NCBI RefSeq assembly: GCF_009650765.1
Contig: NZ_CP045740.1
Span: forward strand, 1,860,001 to 1,924,000
Source: Streptomyces sp. SUK 48
Lineage (GTDB): Bacteria; Actinomycetota; Actinomycetes; Streptomycetales; Streptomycetaceae
Direction: 5' to 3'
DNA length: 64,000 nt
The notes beneath the pieces were generated by a model. The model had not been told where the DNA came from. It saw only the letters and a list, made by a program, of their open reading frames with translations, and made no database searches. Shown here in pieces: positions 9,283-18,419 of the stretch. Position 1 is the first letter of the stretch; each line of letters opens with the position of its first letter. The position numbers and the translations under genes are program-made.

Positions 9283-10125
9283 ATGACCGAGGCGTTGGTG
9301 CTGGGCGGCGGCGGGGTGGGCGGGATCGCCTGGATGACCGGGCTGCTCGCGGGGCTCGCCGATGCCGGGCAGGACGTCACCGGGGCCGGGTTGCTGGTGG
9401 GCACCTCCGCGGGCGCGACCGTCGCGGCCCAACTGGGCAGCGGGCTGAGCGTGGAGGAGCTCTTCGCGCGGCAGGTGGACCCTTCGTTGCAGGCCCGCGA
9501 GATCATGGCGGAGATGGACATCGAGAGGTTCGCCGCGGAGATCGGCGTCACGATGGCCACGGCGTCCTCGGCGTCCGAGCTGCGCAGCGCGGTCGGCCGG
9601 GTGGCCCTCGCCGCGCGGACGGTCGGCGAGCCGGAGCGGCTCGCGGTGATCGAGTCCCGGCTGCCCGAACACGGCTGGCCCCGGCGGGCGTTGAAGGTCG
9701 TCGCGGTGGACGCCGAGACCGGTGACCCGCGTGTCTTCGACCGCGACTCGGGGGTCTCGCTGGTCGACGCGGTCGCCGCCAGCTGCGCCGTGCCGGGGGT
9801 GTGGCCGCCGGTGACGATCGCCGGGCGCCGCTACATCGACGGCGGTATCCGCTCGGTCGCCAACGCCGATCTCGCCTCCGGCGCCGCCCGCGTCCTGGTG
9901 CTCGTGCCGCTGGGTCCCGTCGAGCCCCTGCCCAGCGAGCACGCGCTGGACGACACGGTCGCGGCCCTGCGCGCCGAGGGCGCCGAGGTCCTCGTCATCG
10001 GCCCGGACGACGCCTCCACCGCCGCGATCGGCGCCAACCCGCTGGACCCGGCGACCCGCGAACCGGCGGCGAGGGCGGGCCGTGAGCAGGGGCGCACGCT
10101 GAAGCCGGAGTGGGCGACGGGCTGA
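9283..10125 (+). CDS. patatin-like phospholipase family protein
   Basis: This is a predicted cytosolic Ser-Asp dyad lipid acyl hydrolase of 280 residues. The oxyanion-hole glycines (LGGGGVGGIAW) are at residues 6-16, the nucleophile elbow GTSAG holds the Ser, and the dyad Asp lies in YIDGGIRS. These are the three patatin hallmarks, and the length is normal for bacterial single-domain members. The ATG at 9283 follows GGAGGGG (9271-9277); a GTG immediately before it is an alternative. It ends 26 bases from the convergent solute-binding protein gene and has no obvious operon partner. The natural lipid substrate is unknown. Confidence 0.9.
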   Translation: MTEALVLGGGGVGGIAWMTGLLAGLADAGQDVTGAGLLVGTSAGATVAAQLGSGLSVEELFARQVDPSLQAREIMAEMDIERFAAEIGVTMATASSASELRSAVGRVALAARTVGEPERLAVIESRLPEHGWPRRALKVVAVDAETGDPRVFDRDSGVSLVDAVAASCAVPGVWPPVTIAGRRYIDGGIRSVANADLASGAARVLVLVPLGPVEPLPSEHALDDTVAALRAEGAEVLVIGPDDASTAAIGANPLDPATREPAARAGREQGRTLKPEWATG

Positions 10126-10151
10126 CCGGCCGCCTGGAACCGGGCTTCCTG

Positions 10152-11423
10152 TCAGGACACTTGGTCGCACACGGACGGCAGCCAGGTCTGCCCCGGTGCC
10201 GTCCGCAGCGTGTCCAGCGTGCTGAGCAGGGACGTCAGACGGGCGGGGTGGGCCAGGTAGTCGATGGTGGCTTCGGCGAAGGCGTCGCGGACGGTGGGCG
10301 GCATGGCGTCGGAGGCGTCGAAGCAGTGGGTGGCGGCCGGGGAGAGGAGGGTATCGGCGAGGCTCCGGTGCCAGGCGGGGCCGGTGGCGGCGGCCCGGGC
10401 CCCGGTGTCGACGGAGAACGCGGACTCGGCGTCCGCCCAGGCGCGTTGGGCGGCCGGGGAGGACAGGTAGCGGATCAGCCGCCGCGCCTGCGGGGTGGCG
10501 TGCAGGAGGGCGACCAGGTCGCCGGAGACCTCCCAGGTGTCCTTGGCGGTGGCGCCCGGGATGAGGTCGGCCGAGGGGTCGTAGCGGCCGTCGGCCCGCT
10601 TCCAGGCGGTGGACCGGGTGCGGATGAAGGACGCCTGGTGTTCGAGGGTGCAGCCCCGGGGGCCGGCCGTGACCGGTGCGGACGCCTCGGCGTAGTCCGT
10701 CTTCAGGGTGCGGCGCAGCAGCTTCTCGGAGGTGCCCGCGCCCATGAGGCGGCCCCAGGTCGTCCATGCCCGCCGCACCTCCGGCGAGCGCCAGGACAGC
10801 TTGCCGCTCGCCCACGACTGATAGACGGGTGCGCCGTGCTGCTGGAGCAGGATGTCCTCGATCCAGTCCGTGCCCGGCCAGCCGCTGGTGGCGCCGGAGC
10901 CCATCCCCACGCACCACTGCGCCGGATCGTCCCGGGCCGCGCGGCGCTGCCGTTCGCCGGTGTCCGCCGGGTACCAGACGATGCTCTTGAGGTCGGCCTT
11001 GAGCGGGAACCAGTACACATGCCCGTCGGCGAGCGGCGTCGCCCAGGAGGCACCGAAGTCCGCCCGGGGGATCAGTCCGTCGAGCGGCTGGAGCTGCTGC
11101 TGGCCCGCGTAGCCGGCGAGTTCGCCGGGGCCGGTCAGCACCACCACGTCCGGCGGTGTCCCGGCCTCGACATCGGCGCCGAGCACCTGGCTCTCGGCCG
11201 AGCTGCCCTGGTAGTCCACGTGCACGTGGTACGTCCGCTCGAACGGCTCGATCACCGCGCGGCGCAGGTTCGCCTCGTCGGGGCCCGTCCAGTTCGCCAG
11301 CAGGGTGACGGTCGGCTCCCGGCCCAGCGCGCGGGTGCCCAGCACGACGGCCGCCGCCAGCAGGAGGAGGCAGCTCGCCAGCACGGCGACCGTCCGGGCG
11401 CGGCCTCGCGGTCGCCCGCTCAC
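10152..11423 (-). CDS. membrane-anchored extracellular solute-binding protein (GlnH-like position)
   Basis: This 423-residue protein has one N-terminal hydrophobic segment (VLASCLLLLAAAVVLG) without a proper lipobox, followed by an extracellular family-1-type substrate-binding domain (VTLLANWTGPDEANLRRAVIEPFE..., PDVVVLTGPGELAGYA). It is the last gene of a five-gene unit and starts with GTG inside GTGA at the stop of the membrane protein gene. There are no ABC transporter permease or ATPase genes here, so a sensory rather than transport role is likely, as for GlnH in the mycobacterial PknG-GlnX-GlnH module. GlnH is an amino-acid-type binder, whereas this protein looks like the sugar-type class, so the ligand probably differs. 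A longer reading to 11810 is only an out-of-frame shadow. Confidence 0.8.
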   Translation of the reverse strand: MSGRPRGRARTVAVLASCLLLLAAAVVLGTRALGREPTVTLLANWTGPDEANLRRAVIEPFERTYHVHVDYQGSSAESQVLGADVEAGTPPDVVVLTGPGELAGYAGQQQLQPLDGLIPRADFGASWATPLADGHVYWFPLKADLKSIVWYPADTGERQRRAARDDPAQWCVGMGSGATSGWPGTDWIEDILLQQHGAPVYQSWASGKLSWRSPEVRRAWTTWGRLMGAGTSEKLLRRTLKTDYAEASAPVTAGPRGCTLEHQASFIRTRSTAWKRADGRYDPSADLIPGATAKDTWEVSGDLVALLHATPQARRLIRYLSSPAAQRAWADAESAFSVDTGARAAATGPAWHRSLADTLLSPAATHCFDASDAMPPTVRDAFAEATIDYLAHPARLTSLLSTLDTLRTAPGQTWLPSVCDQVS

Positions 11424-12412
11424 CGGGGCCTGAACCGGTACTCGTCGAGGTGGCGCCGCAGTCCCGTCTCCGCCAGTGCCATGACCAGGATGCCTCCGAT
11501 CAGAATCCACCCGGCGGCCGCGGCGCGCAGACCGGTGTCCGCCAGGTACGCGGCGGTCGCCCGCCCCGCGTCGGTGAGTTCGCGCCCGGACAGCGGGCGG
11601 TCGAGCAGCCGCCGGGTGTCCGCCATCCCCGCGTGCGTCCACACCGTGAACAGCAGCGTGACGGCGAGCCCGGCCGCGAGCAGCGCGCCCGCGCCGAGCA
11701 GGCCCCGGTTGTAGCGGCGCCGCAAGCGGCGGCGCAGGAACAGCTGGGTCTCCAGCAGGCAGCAGACCAGCGCGAGCGCGAGCAGCAGCGTCGCGGCCCA
11801 GCCGCACCACAGCAGCGGACCGAAGGAGGTCTGCCGGTGCACGGCCGCGCGCCGCTGTGCCTGGAGGACCTTCAGCCGGGGCAGTATCCCGGAGCCCGCG
11901 TCCGACAGGATGCTCGTCGCGTAGCTGAGGTACGCCTCGCGCAACACGCTCCCGGTGGGCTGGAGTTGCGCCTGCTGCACCTTGACCGCGTAGACGGTGA
12001 TCAGCGCGGCCACCGTCTGGAGCGCCTGCCGTCCCGAGGCTCCCCCGACGTCGTCGCCGGCGGCGGCCGCGACGCTCTGCGCGGCGACCGAGATCTGCTT
12101 CTGGAAGTCGCTGGTGGGGGTCGCGGCACCGGCGTCCGCCTCGGCCTGCCCGAGGGCGTACAGGGCGGTGTCGAGGGAGAGCACCGCCGGGGCGCTGGCG
12201 GTGCGCAGCGGATCGGCGTCGCCGTGCACCCCCTCGTACGACAGGAAGAGGGAGAGCGTCAGCAGCGCGGACAGGGCGAGCAGCAGGCGGTGGCGGACGG
12301 CCAGGTCGTGGGCGGTCGTACTGCTGCCCGGCCGTGCCCCGGGCGCCCGCCGTCCACCGCCCTCCGTCGCGGATGCGCCGCCGTCCGGGACGGCGCCCGC
12401 GCCCGCGCTCAC
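11420..12412 (-). CDS. four-helix membrane protein, GlnX-like signal transducer
   Basis: This is a 330-residue membrane protein. TM1 lies at about 42-58, an extracytoplasmic helical domain at about 60-198, then TM2 (199-221), TM3 (237-259) and TM4 (296-314). This topology and its place between a solute-binding protein and a PknG-like kinase match GlnX of mycobacteria, which passes ligand occupancy of GlnH to PknG. The cytoplasmic N-terminus is Gly/Ala-rich and probably disordered. The start is a GTG overlapping the vWA gene stop in GTGA, and its own stop overlaps the next start the same way. Assignment rests on topology and context more than on conserved residues. Confidence 0.7.
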   Translation of the reverse strand: MSAGAGAVPDGGASATEGGGRRAPGARPGSSTTAHDLAVRHRLLLALSALLTLSLFLSYEGVHGDADPLRTASAPAVLSLDTALYALGQAEADAGAATPTSDFQKQISVAAQSVAAAAGDDVGGASGRQALQTVAALITVYAVKVQQAQLQPTGSVLREAYLSYATSILSDAGSGILPRLKVLQAQRRAAVHRQTSFGPLLWCGWAATLLLALALVCCLLETQLFLRRRLRRRYNRGLLGAGALLAAGLAVTLLFTVWTHAGMADTRRLLDRPLSGRELTDAGRATAAYLADTGLRAAAAGWILIGGILVMALAETGLRRHLDEYRFRPR

Positions 12413-13905
12413 GCCGGGGGCCCGTTCAGGCGGCGGCCGCACTCGCCGCCGCAGTAGACCGAGTCGGCCGGGCCGAGCCAGCCGCAGTCCGGGCACTCCA
12501 CGAGGGCGTCGGCGGCCGGGGAGACGTCGGGGGCGGGCGGTGGTCCCTCGGCCGGACGGCGCGGCGGGGTGGTCAGGGCGCTGGAGAGGATCAGGTGCTG
12601 CCAGTCGACGTCCTTGAGGCCGGCGCGAATCCGGCCGCCGCCCGGGGTGGCCTCGATCCGCCGCAGCGCGTCGAGGAGTTGGGGGTCGCCGAGGTCGCCC
12701 GCCAGACGCAGGGCGCGGGCGAGTTCGCGGTCCGCGACGGCGCGCCCGTCGGCGCCGCGCAGCCAGGCCCGGTAGGCGCGGGCCACGGCGGCGCTCGCCT
12801 GCTGGTACAGGTCCTGCCGGTGCACCCCGGGGTGGCGGCGGGAGGCGTCGAGCGGGCTGTCGGTCCAGCGCACCAGGACGGGGCGGGGCCGGGGCAGCAG
12901 TACCGGATGCCCGAAGTCGGGTACGACGACCTCGACGGCGGCCAGTTGGAGGTCCTCGCCGCGCTCCCGGCCGGTCGGGTCGGCGGCCAGCACCACCTGG
13001 AAGTGCCGTACCTCCTCGCCCCAGGCGCGGGTGACGTACTCGGTGCCGCGCCCGGTGCCCCCGGCGGGCGGGAGATCCTGTTCGCCGGGGACGACCTGCT
13101 TGACCCGGCGGACGACGGTGCCGGGGGTGGGGGTGAGCCGGATGCGCAGTTCGGGGACCGCCGTGCCGAGCAGTCCGGTCATCAACTCCTCGTAGACACG
13201 GGTCAGTTCGGTCTCCTCGCGGACGGCTCCGGCGCGGCCGTGCAGCCGCCGGGTGATGCGCAGCAGCAGTTCGGCGTCCCAGTCGTCGCCGATGCCCCAG
13301 GCGTCGCAGACGAAGCGGCCCTCGCAGGCGTCCAGCGCGGTCTCCAGGGTCATGGCGGCCCGGTGGTCGTGCTCGTTGCGGCCGTCGGTGAGCAGCAGGA
13401 CGTGCTTGACCGGCGCGGGGTGGTCCTTCAGCAGCCGGCGGGCGAGGTCGAGCCAGGTCCCGATGGCGGTGCCGCCGTCGGCGTCGAGGATGCGCACGGC
13501 CCGTACGGCGGCGGCGCGTTCGCCCGGTCCCGCGACGGCGAGCCCCGGCTGGTCGGGGCCCGGGTGGACGACGGCGGCGTGGAAGTGGCCGCGGAGCACG
13601 GCGAAGGCGGTGCCCTCGGGCAATAGCCGTACGGCGGCCGCGGTGGCGTCCTTGGCGGCGTGCAGCTTGGCCGGCGGGAAGAGCATGGAGCGGGAGGTGT
13701 CCACGATCAGCACCTCGGCGAGCGCGGGTCCGCCGCCCGGCGTCCGTCCCTGGGCGAGCCCCGCACCGCCGTGGCCGCGCACGCCGATCTCCAGGATGGC
13801 GTGCATCTCCCGTTCCACGCCCGCTCCTCGGGCATACGGCTCGGCGGCCAGGTCCTTGTCCTGACCGACCTCCAGCGTCACCTCGATCTCCTCGGCCACG
13901 GTCAT
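12409..13905 (-). CDS. vWA-domain protein with C-terminal zinc ribbon
   Basis: This is a cytosolic von Willebrand factor A protein of 498 residues. The MIDAS metal site is complete: Asp69-x-Ser71-x-Ser73 (DTSRS), the Thr in GGTAIGT near 146, and Asp174 in LLTDGRN. The vWA fold spans about 60-240, followed by a beta-rich region, a helical region, and a zinc-ribbon tail (CPDCGW...CGGECGRR). Such proteins usually serve as metal-dependent protein-binding scaffolds. It sits 54 bases after the PknG-like kinase and overlaps the GlnX-like gene by four bases. The kinase also has zinc ribbons, suggesting the two proteins act in one complex. vWA is not part of the mycobacterial module. Confidence 0.88.
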   Translation of the reverse strand: MTVAEEIEVTLEVGQDKDLAAEPYARGAGVEREMHAILEIGVRGHGGAGLAQGRTPGGGPALAEVLIVDTSRSMLFPPAKLHAAKDATAAAVRLLPEGTAFAVLRGHFHAAVVHPGPDQPGLAVAGPGERAAAVRAVRILDADGGTAIGTWLDLARRLLKDHPAPVKHVLLLTDGRNEHDHRAAMTLETALDACEGRFVCDAWGIGDDWDAELLLRITRRLHGRAGAVREETELTRVYEELMTGLLGTAVPELRIRLTPTPGTVVRRVKQVVPGEQDLPPAGGTGRGTEYVTRAWGEEVRHFQVVLAADPTGRERGEDLQLAAVEVVVPDFGHPVLLPRPRPVLVRWTDSPLDASRRHPGVHRQDLYQQASAAVARAYRAWLRGADGRAVADRELARALRLAGDLGDPQLLDALRRIEATPGGGRIRAGLKDVDWQHLILSSALTTPPRRPAEGPPPAPDVSPAADALVECPDCGWLGPADSVYCGGECGRRLNGPPA

Positions 13906-13959
13906 CGGTGTCTCTCTGCGAGGGTCATGAGCGTCTCTCCGCGGGGGTCCCGGGTGTCC

Positions 13960-16209
13960 TCAGAAGGTGGTCGGCGGCCGTACTGAATGGGCGAGATCGA
14001 GCAGCCGGCCGTGTTCCGGTGCGGTGCGGGCCTGCGCGGCCAGCTGGCGGAAGGAGTGTTCGAGGAGGGTGCGCAGTCCGCGCTCGTCACCGGGTCCGAG
14101 CAGGCTCCCGGACGGCCAGGCCGCAGCAGCGCCGCCCAGGGTGTTCTCGCGGACCTCGGCGACCAGCCGGGCGCGGGACTCGCCGTCCTCGGCGCCGCCG
14201 TCCAGGCGCAGTTTGGGCAGCCGCCGGGCCGCGTCGGCCAGGTCGGCTGGGGTGGGCGGCAGTCCGCCGATGACGCCGGCGCGGATGCGGACGGCGGCGA
14301 TCCGGGCGGCGTCGTGGTGGCGTGAGGTGGCCGGTACGTCGTCCAGGACGCGGACGGCGGCGTCCCGGTCGCCGCCCGCCAGATGGCCGCGCGCGAGGCC
14401 GAAGGCGGCGGCGGTGTGCGCGCTGTCCCGCCGCCACACGGCCTCGTAGAAGCGCATGGCGCGTGCGGTGCGGGCGCCGTGCTCGGCGCAGTGGCCGAGG
14501 GCGAGCTTGGGCACGTACTCGCCGGGCAGCGCCCGGTACACGGCCTCGAACCGGGCGCCGGCCAGTTCGGTCTCGCCCGTGCCGAGGTGCAGGACGCCCC
14601 GGTGCCAGGCGATCCGCCAGTCGTGGGCGGCGGCGCGCTCGCCGAGCTGGGTCTCGGCCTCGGTGAGCCAGTCGGCCGCCGCCTCCCGGTCGCCGCCCCT
14701 GAGGTAGGCGCGGCACAGCCACAGCGCGGTCTCCGGGGTACCGAGGCGGGAGTCGCGGGGCCACTGGCGGGCCACCTGGTCGGGGGCGTCGGGCGAGAAG
14801 GTGTCCAGGACCAGGGCGGCGCCGTCGGCGGGGTCGGGGACCGGTTCCGGCAGGGCGCCGGCGACCTCGGCGGGCGAGGGCGGGGTCACGTCCAGCTCGG
14901 CCGGGCGCTCGCCGGGGCGGGCGGTCCAGTGGTCCAGGGCGGGGATCGCGCCGAGCCCGGCGTCCAGGCTGGCGCCGGTGGCGCGGAACCGGGTGGAGCT
15001 CTCGGGCAGTTGCTCGCCGAACTGGAGCGAGCGGAACTCGCGCAGCACCTCCCAGAGTTGGCGGGACATCTCGGCGGCCGACCGGAACCGGGCCCGGGGT
15101 TCGGGGTGCGTGGCGCGTTCGACGAGCCGGCGGAAGGAGTCGTGGGCGAGCCCGCGGGCCGGTTCGGTGTCGCGGGCCAGGGCCTGGAGGGTCATGCCGA
15201 CGGTGTAGAGGTCGCTGTCGACGTGCCAGCCGCGCCGGTCGATCTCCGTCTTGGGCGGCGCGAACGCCGCCGTGTAGACGTACGCGGACGCGCGGTCGCC
15301 GATCGCGCGGACCGCGCCGAGGTCGATGACCTTCACGGCCCGGCCGAAGTGGATGACGTTGGCGGGCTTCATGTCGCAGTAGAGCAGGCCCCGTTCGTGC
15401 ATGTAGTCCAGCGCGCCGAGGATCTTGCAGCCGTAGCTGAGGACGTGGTCGAGGCGGGGGCGGCCGTGGAAGACGCGCGCGGTGTCGTCGGCATCGGCGT
15501 CGAAGAGCTGTTGCAGGGAGCGGCCGCCGATGTAGTCCATGACCAGGTAGCCGGTGGAACTCCCGCCCGGGGGACGGTGATCGGCGTACGTGATGATCCG
15601 CACGATGTCCGGGTGGTGCAGGTCGGTGAGGGAGCGGCGCTCCTCGACGGCGGTACGGCGGGCGAGCGCGCCGCCCGCGTCGATCTGGCTCTTGAGGACG
15701 ACGCGGTGGCCCTCGGCGCGGGTGTCCTCGGCGAGATGGATCCAGCCGAGGCCGCCGCGCGCGAGGCAGCCGAGGACCCGGTAGTGCCCGGCGACCAGGT
15801 CGCCCCGGGCCAGCTGGGGCAGGAAGGAGTACGGCGCGCCGCAGCGGGGGCAGCGGCCGGTGGCGCGGGCGGGCTGACCGCCGTACCCCACCCCGATGAC
15901 CATGCCGCAGCCGTCCGTGCCGCAGCGGCGCCCCTCGGTGGGCGGGCGCGGGTCCTCGACCAGCAGGACATCGCCGGGTTCGGGCACCTCGGGCAGCACG
16001 ACCAGTCCGTGCTGGTCCAGTTCGCCGAACCCGGCCACGGCGTGCACGGCCGGCGGTCCCGGGCTCTCCTCGACCACGGCGGGCGGCGGCGCGGCCGGGG
16101 CGCCGCGGGGTTCGCCGCGCGGCTCGGTGTGCCGGTGCCCGCAGGTGTCGCAGTAGCCGGTCCCCATGACGTGGCCCGCGCATCCGGGGCGGAGACAGGA
16201 GGTGGTCAT
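13960..16209 (-). CDS. pknG: PknG-like serine/threonine protein kinase with rubredoxin and TPR domains
   Basis: This 749-residue soluble kinase has the PknG architecture and almost the PknG length. An extra N-terminal CxxC pair (C5/C10, C20/C23) precedes the rubredoxin-like zinc site (C96, C101, C120, C123). The kinase domain has a Gly loop (ARGGLGWIHLA), Lys173 (VVLK), the non-RD catalytic loop LLYCDMKPAN (Asp279) and the metal-binding Asp296 in VIDLGAV, as in mycobacterial PknG. TPR-like helices fill about 440-749. PknG phosphorylates FHA proteins such as GarA/OdhI to control glutamate and TCA flux; no FHA gene is in this window. Its ATG overlaps the upstream trypsin gene stop in ATGA. Confidence 0.92.
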   Translation of the reverse strand: MTTSCLRPGCAGHVMGTGYCDTCGHRHTEPRGEPRGAPAAPPPAVVEESPGPPAVHAVAGFGELDQHGLVVLPEVPEPGDVLLVEDPRPPTEGRRCGTDGCGMVIGVGYGGQPARATGRCPRCGAPYSFLPQLARGDLVAGHYRVLGCLARGGLGWIHLAEDTRAEGHRVVLKSQIDAGGALARRTAVEERRSLTDLHHPDIVRIITYADHRPPGGSSTGYLVMDYIGGRSLQQLFDADADDTARVFHGRPRLDHVLSYGCKILGALDYMHERGLLYCDMKPANVIHFGRAVKVIDLGAVRAIGDRASAYVYTAAFAPPKTEIDRRGWHVDSDLYTVGMTLQALARDTEPARGLAHDSFRRLVERATHPEPRARFRSAAEMSRQLWEVLREFRSLQFGEQLPESSTRFRATGASLDAGLGAIPALDHWTARPGERPAELDVTPPSPAEVAGALPEPVPDPADGAALVLDTFSPDAPDQVARQWPRDSRLGTPETALWLCRAYLRGGDREAAADWLTEAETQLGERAAAHDWRIAWHRGVLHLGTGETELAGARFEAVYRALPGEYVPKLALGHCAEHGARTARAMRFYEAVWRRDSAHTAAAFGLARGHLAGGDRDAAVRVLDDVPATSRHHDAARIAAVRIRAGVIGGLPPTPADLADAARRLPKLRLDGGAEDGESRARLVAEVRENTLGGAAAAWPSGSLLGPGDERGLRTLLEHSFRQLAAQARTAPEHGRLLDLAHSVRPPTTF

Positions 16210-18122
16210 GAGCCGCGCTCCTCACGGGGGTCGGTGGCGCCGCGGCAAAGACGCGGGAGCCGGTCGGGGGCGCGGGCGTGCTCGGGATCGGCGTCGGCAT
16301 CGGCATCGGCATCGGCATCGGCATCGGCGTGCGGTCCGGCGGGGTCGTGCGGGGCCCCGCCGCCCGAACGCCCCGCTTCTACACCGGAGTCGAGGCCCTC
16401 TTCCGGCTCCGCGTCACGCTCTTCCCCGGCCGACCCGGCCGCTCCCGCCGTTCCAGCCGCTCCCGCGCAGAACCCGATGAACCGCTCCGCCGCCGCCTCC
16501 GCCCGTTCGATGTCGCAGGGTGTCTCGCGCAGCGAGCCGAGCGCGGCCTCGTAGAGCCGGTACGCCTCCAGGACCCGGTCGCCCTGCCGCTCGGCGCGGC
16601 GGCGGCACAGCGGCCACTGGGCGGTGACCCGGCCGCGGAGTTCCTCCCAGCGGCGCAGCCGGGCGTCGAGCAGGCCGAGGGCCTGTGCCAGGCGCAGGCC
16701 GCGGCGTTCGGCGGCGTCCTCGAAGGTGAACAGCAGGTCGGCGCGCCGGGGTTCGCGGTCCCGCTCCGAGCTGTGGGTGAGCCAGGCGCGCAGCATCAGG
16801 CTGCGCCCGACGGCGGCCTCGGCCTGGTCCAGCAGCGGCTCGGCGCCCGGCCCGGCCGTCACCCGGTCCCGGCGGGCGTCGAGCGCGGGCCCCAACTCGT
16901 CGACGATGCGGTCGAGTTCGGTGCCGAGCCGGGACCAGCGCTCGCGCAGCGGCCGGTGCACCAGGGACTCGGCGGCCAGGACGGCGCGGTCGCCCTGGCG
17001 GCGGTGGACCAGCAGCAGCCGGGCCCCGTGCCGGGCGAGCCGGTCCGACAGGGCGAGCAGGGCGTCGGGTTCGGCGCTCCGGTCGACGCCGACCAGTACG
17101 GCGGCGAGCGGGACGCGCAGGGTGGTGAGCCGTTCCGGCCGGGGGTCGTCGCGGATGCCGAGGCGTTCGGCGATGCGGTCCATGACCTGCGCGGCCGTCA
17201 ACCGCTCGACGTCCAGGGCGAGATCGTGCGCACCGGCCGGGGGCACCGTCTCGGGCGGGTCGTGACGGAAGGCGCCGGTGGTGTGCCGGGTGCGCAGTTC
17301 GCGGTCCGCGAGGGTGACGGCGCGCTCCAGGGTGAAGGCGCGGTCGCCGCGGGCCGGTACGACGGTGACGAGCACCGGCCAGCCCTCGCCCCGGAACCAT
17401 CCGGCGAGTTCGGTGGCGAAGGGCACGTCGAGGTGCCCGGCGCCGTCCGGTGCCCGGCTGCGCAGCCGGGGGTCGACCGCGAAGGCGCCGTCCGTCCAGG
17501 CGGCGGCCTGCGGCAGATGGCCGAGGATGGTCTCGGTGGGGCTCATCTGGCTGAAGGCGGAGACCTGTCCCTCGTCCACGCTGAGCACGATGCCGATCAC
17601 CTGGTCGGTGGCGTGGTCGACCACTCCGCCGCCGCTGAAGCCGGGGGCGGCCAGTTCGCCGGGGGTGAGCGGGCGCAGCTGCACCCGGCTGTCCCGGCCG
17701 CGCGCGGCGACCAGGGTGGCGCCGTGCCAGCGGCCGCCGTCGTCGCCGGCCGGGAAGCCGTACATGCTCACCGGTCCGTGCGGCGAGGCCAACCGGAAGA
17801 GACGGGTGGTGTGTTCGGCGGGCAGGGGTTCGGCGAGCCGCAGCAGGGCGAGGTCGCCGCTGCGGTCGCCGAACGCGTCCTCCTGCTCCGGTACGTGTTC
17901 GTCGGGGCGGACGGTGGCGGTGACCGCGCCCTGTCCGGGTACGCCGACCAGCCGTACGGCGTACCGCGTGCCCGGGGTGACGACATGGCCCGCGGTGAGT
18001 ACCCGGTCGGGGGCGAGCAGCACCCCGGCACCGAGCACCTCGCCGTCCGCTGCCTCGATGCGGGCGATCCATGTCGGCGTGCGTAAGCGGGACTTGACGG
18101 CTCGCTCCCCCGTGCGCGTCAT
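16206..18122 (-). CDS. cytosolic trypsin-like protease-domain protein (first gene of kinase cluster)
   Basis: This 638-residue protein has no signal peptide. The N-terminal ~200 residues are a trypsin-like domain with a full triad: His46 (TAGHVV), Asp90 (GDLALL) and Ser163 (GFSGGG). The middle (about 210-410) is an unassigned alpha/beta region and the next ~170 residues are helical and Arg/Glu-rich. The tail is acidic and low-complexity, ending in an Asp-Ala repeat encoded by hexamer DNA repeats. Intracellular trypsin domains next to vWA and kinase genes occur in predicted bacterial signalling or conflict systems, where they may cleave a partner on activation; that role is inferred. It leads the five-gene unit and overlaps the kinase start by four bases. 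Confidence 0.75.
   Translation of the reverse strand: MTRTGERAVKSRLRTPTWIARIEAADGEVLGAGVLLAPDRVLTAGHVVTPGTRYAVRLVGVPGQGAVTATVRPDEHVPEQEDAFGDRSGDLALLRLAEPLPAEHTTRLFRLASPHGPVSMYGFPAGDDGGRWHGATLVAARGRDSRVQLRPLTPGELAAPGFSGGGVVDHATDQVIGIVLSVDEGQVSAFSQMSPTETILGHLPQAAAWTDGAFAVDPRLRSRAPDGAGHLDVPFATELAGWFRGEGWPVLVTVVPARGDRAFTLERAVTLADRELRTRHTTGAFRHDPPETVPPAGAHDLALDVERLTAAQVMDRIAERLGIRDDPRPERLTTLRVPLAAVLVGVDRSAEPDALLALSDRLARHGARLLLVHRRQGDRAVLAAESLVHRPLRERWSRLGTELDRIVDELGPALDARRDRVTAGPGAEPLLDQAEAAVGRSLMLRAWLTHSSERDREPRRADLLFTFEDAAERRGLRLAQALGLLDARLRRWEELRGRVTAQWPLCRRRAERQGDRVLEAYRLYEAALGSLRETPCDIERAEAAAERFIGFCAGAAGTAGAAGSAGEERDAEPEEGLDSGVEAGRSGGGAPHDPAGPHADADADADADADADPEHARAPDRLPRLCRGATDPREERGS
16287..16328. 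repeat. seven-unit hexamer repeat (ATCGGC) inside coding sequence
   Basis: Seven tandem ATCGGC/GTCGGC units lie in frame in the 3' part of the trypsin-domain gene and encode alternating Asp-Ala. Unit number can change by slippage without shifting the frame, so the tail length may vary between strains. Confidence 0.8.
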
Positions 18123-18419
18123 GGTGCCGAGGCTACTCCCTGTACCGGCGCGGAACTACCGGTGTGCGGTGACGCGCACGCGTCGGTGTCCCGGGCGCCG
18201 GGGCGGTACGAGGAGTCCGCGCGAGGGCGCCCGGCGGCGACGATCAGGGCGGTCGGGGGTGTTTTCTTCGGGGTGGGAGGGGCGGGAGCAGGCACGGGGC
18301 GCGGCCCCTCGTCGGTCGGTCGTCGTACCCGTACCAGCCTCGGCCCACGGTGACCGCCCGACGTGAAGGTTCACTCATATTCGAACAAATGAACTATAAA
18401 ATGTGTGTATAGTCCCGGC
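18123..18419. promoter_or_regulatory. divergent intergenic region with AT-rich deacetylase promoter
   Basis: Most of this gap is plain G+C-rich sequence. The last 50 bases are strikingly AT-rich. A -10-like TATAGT at 18408-18413 ends seven bases before the deacetylase ATG at 18420, so the transcript would be leaderless. A second TATAAA (18395-18400) with TTCACT (18370-18375) at 19-base spacing is an alternative promoter. No clear promoter for the divergent kinase cluster was found. Confidence 0.45.

Noticed and set aside
11424..11810. N-terminal extension of the solute-binding protein frame
   Set aside because: Reads out of frame through the membrane protein gene; the GTG at 11423 in the GTGA overlap gives a proper membrane anchor.
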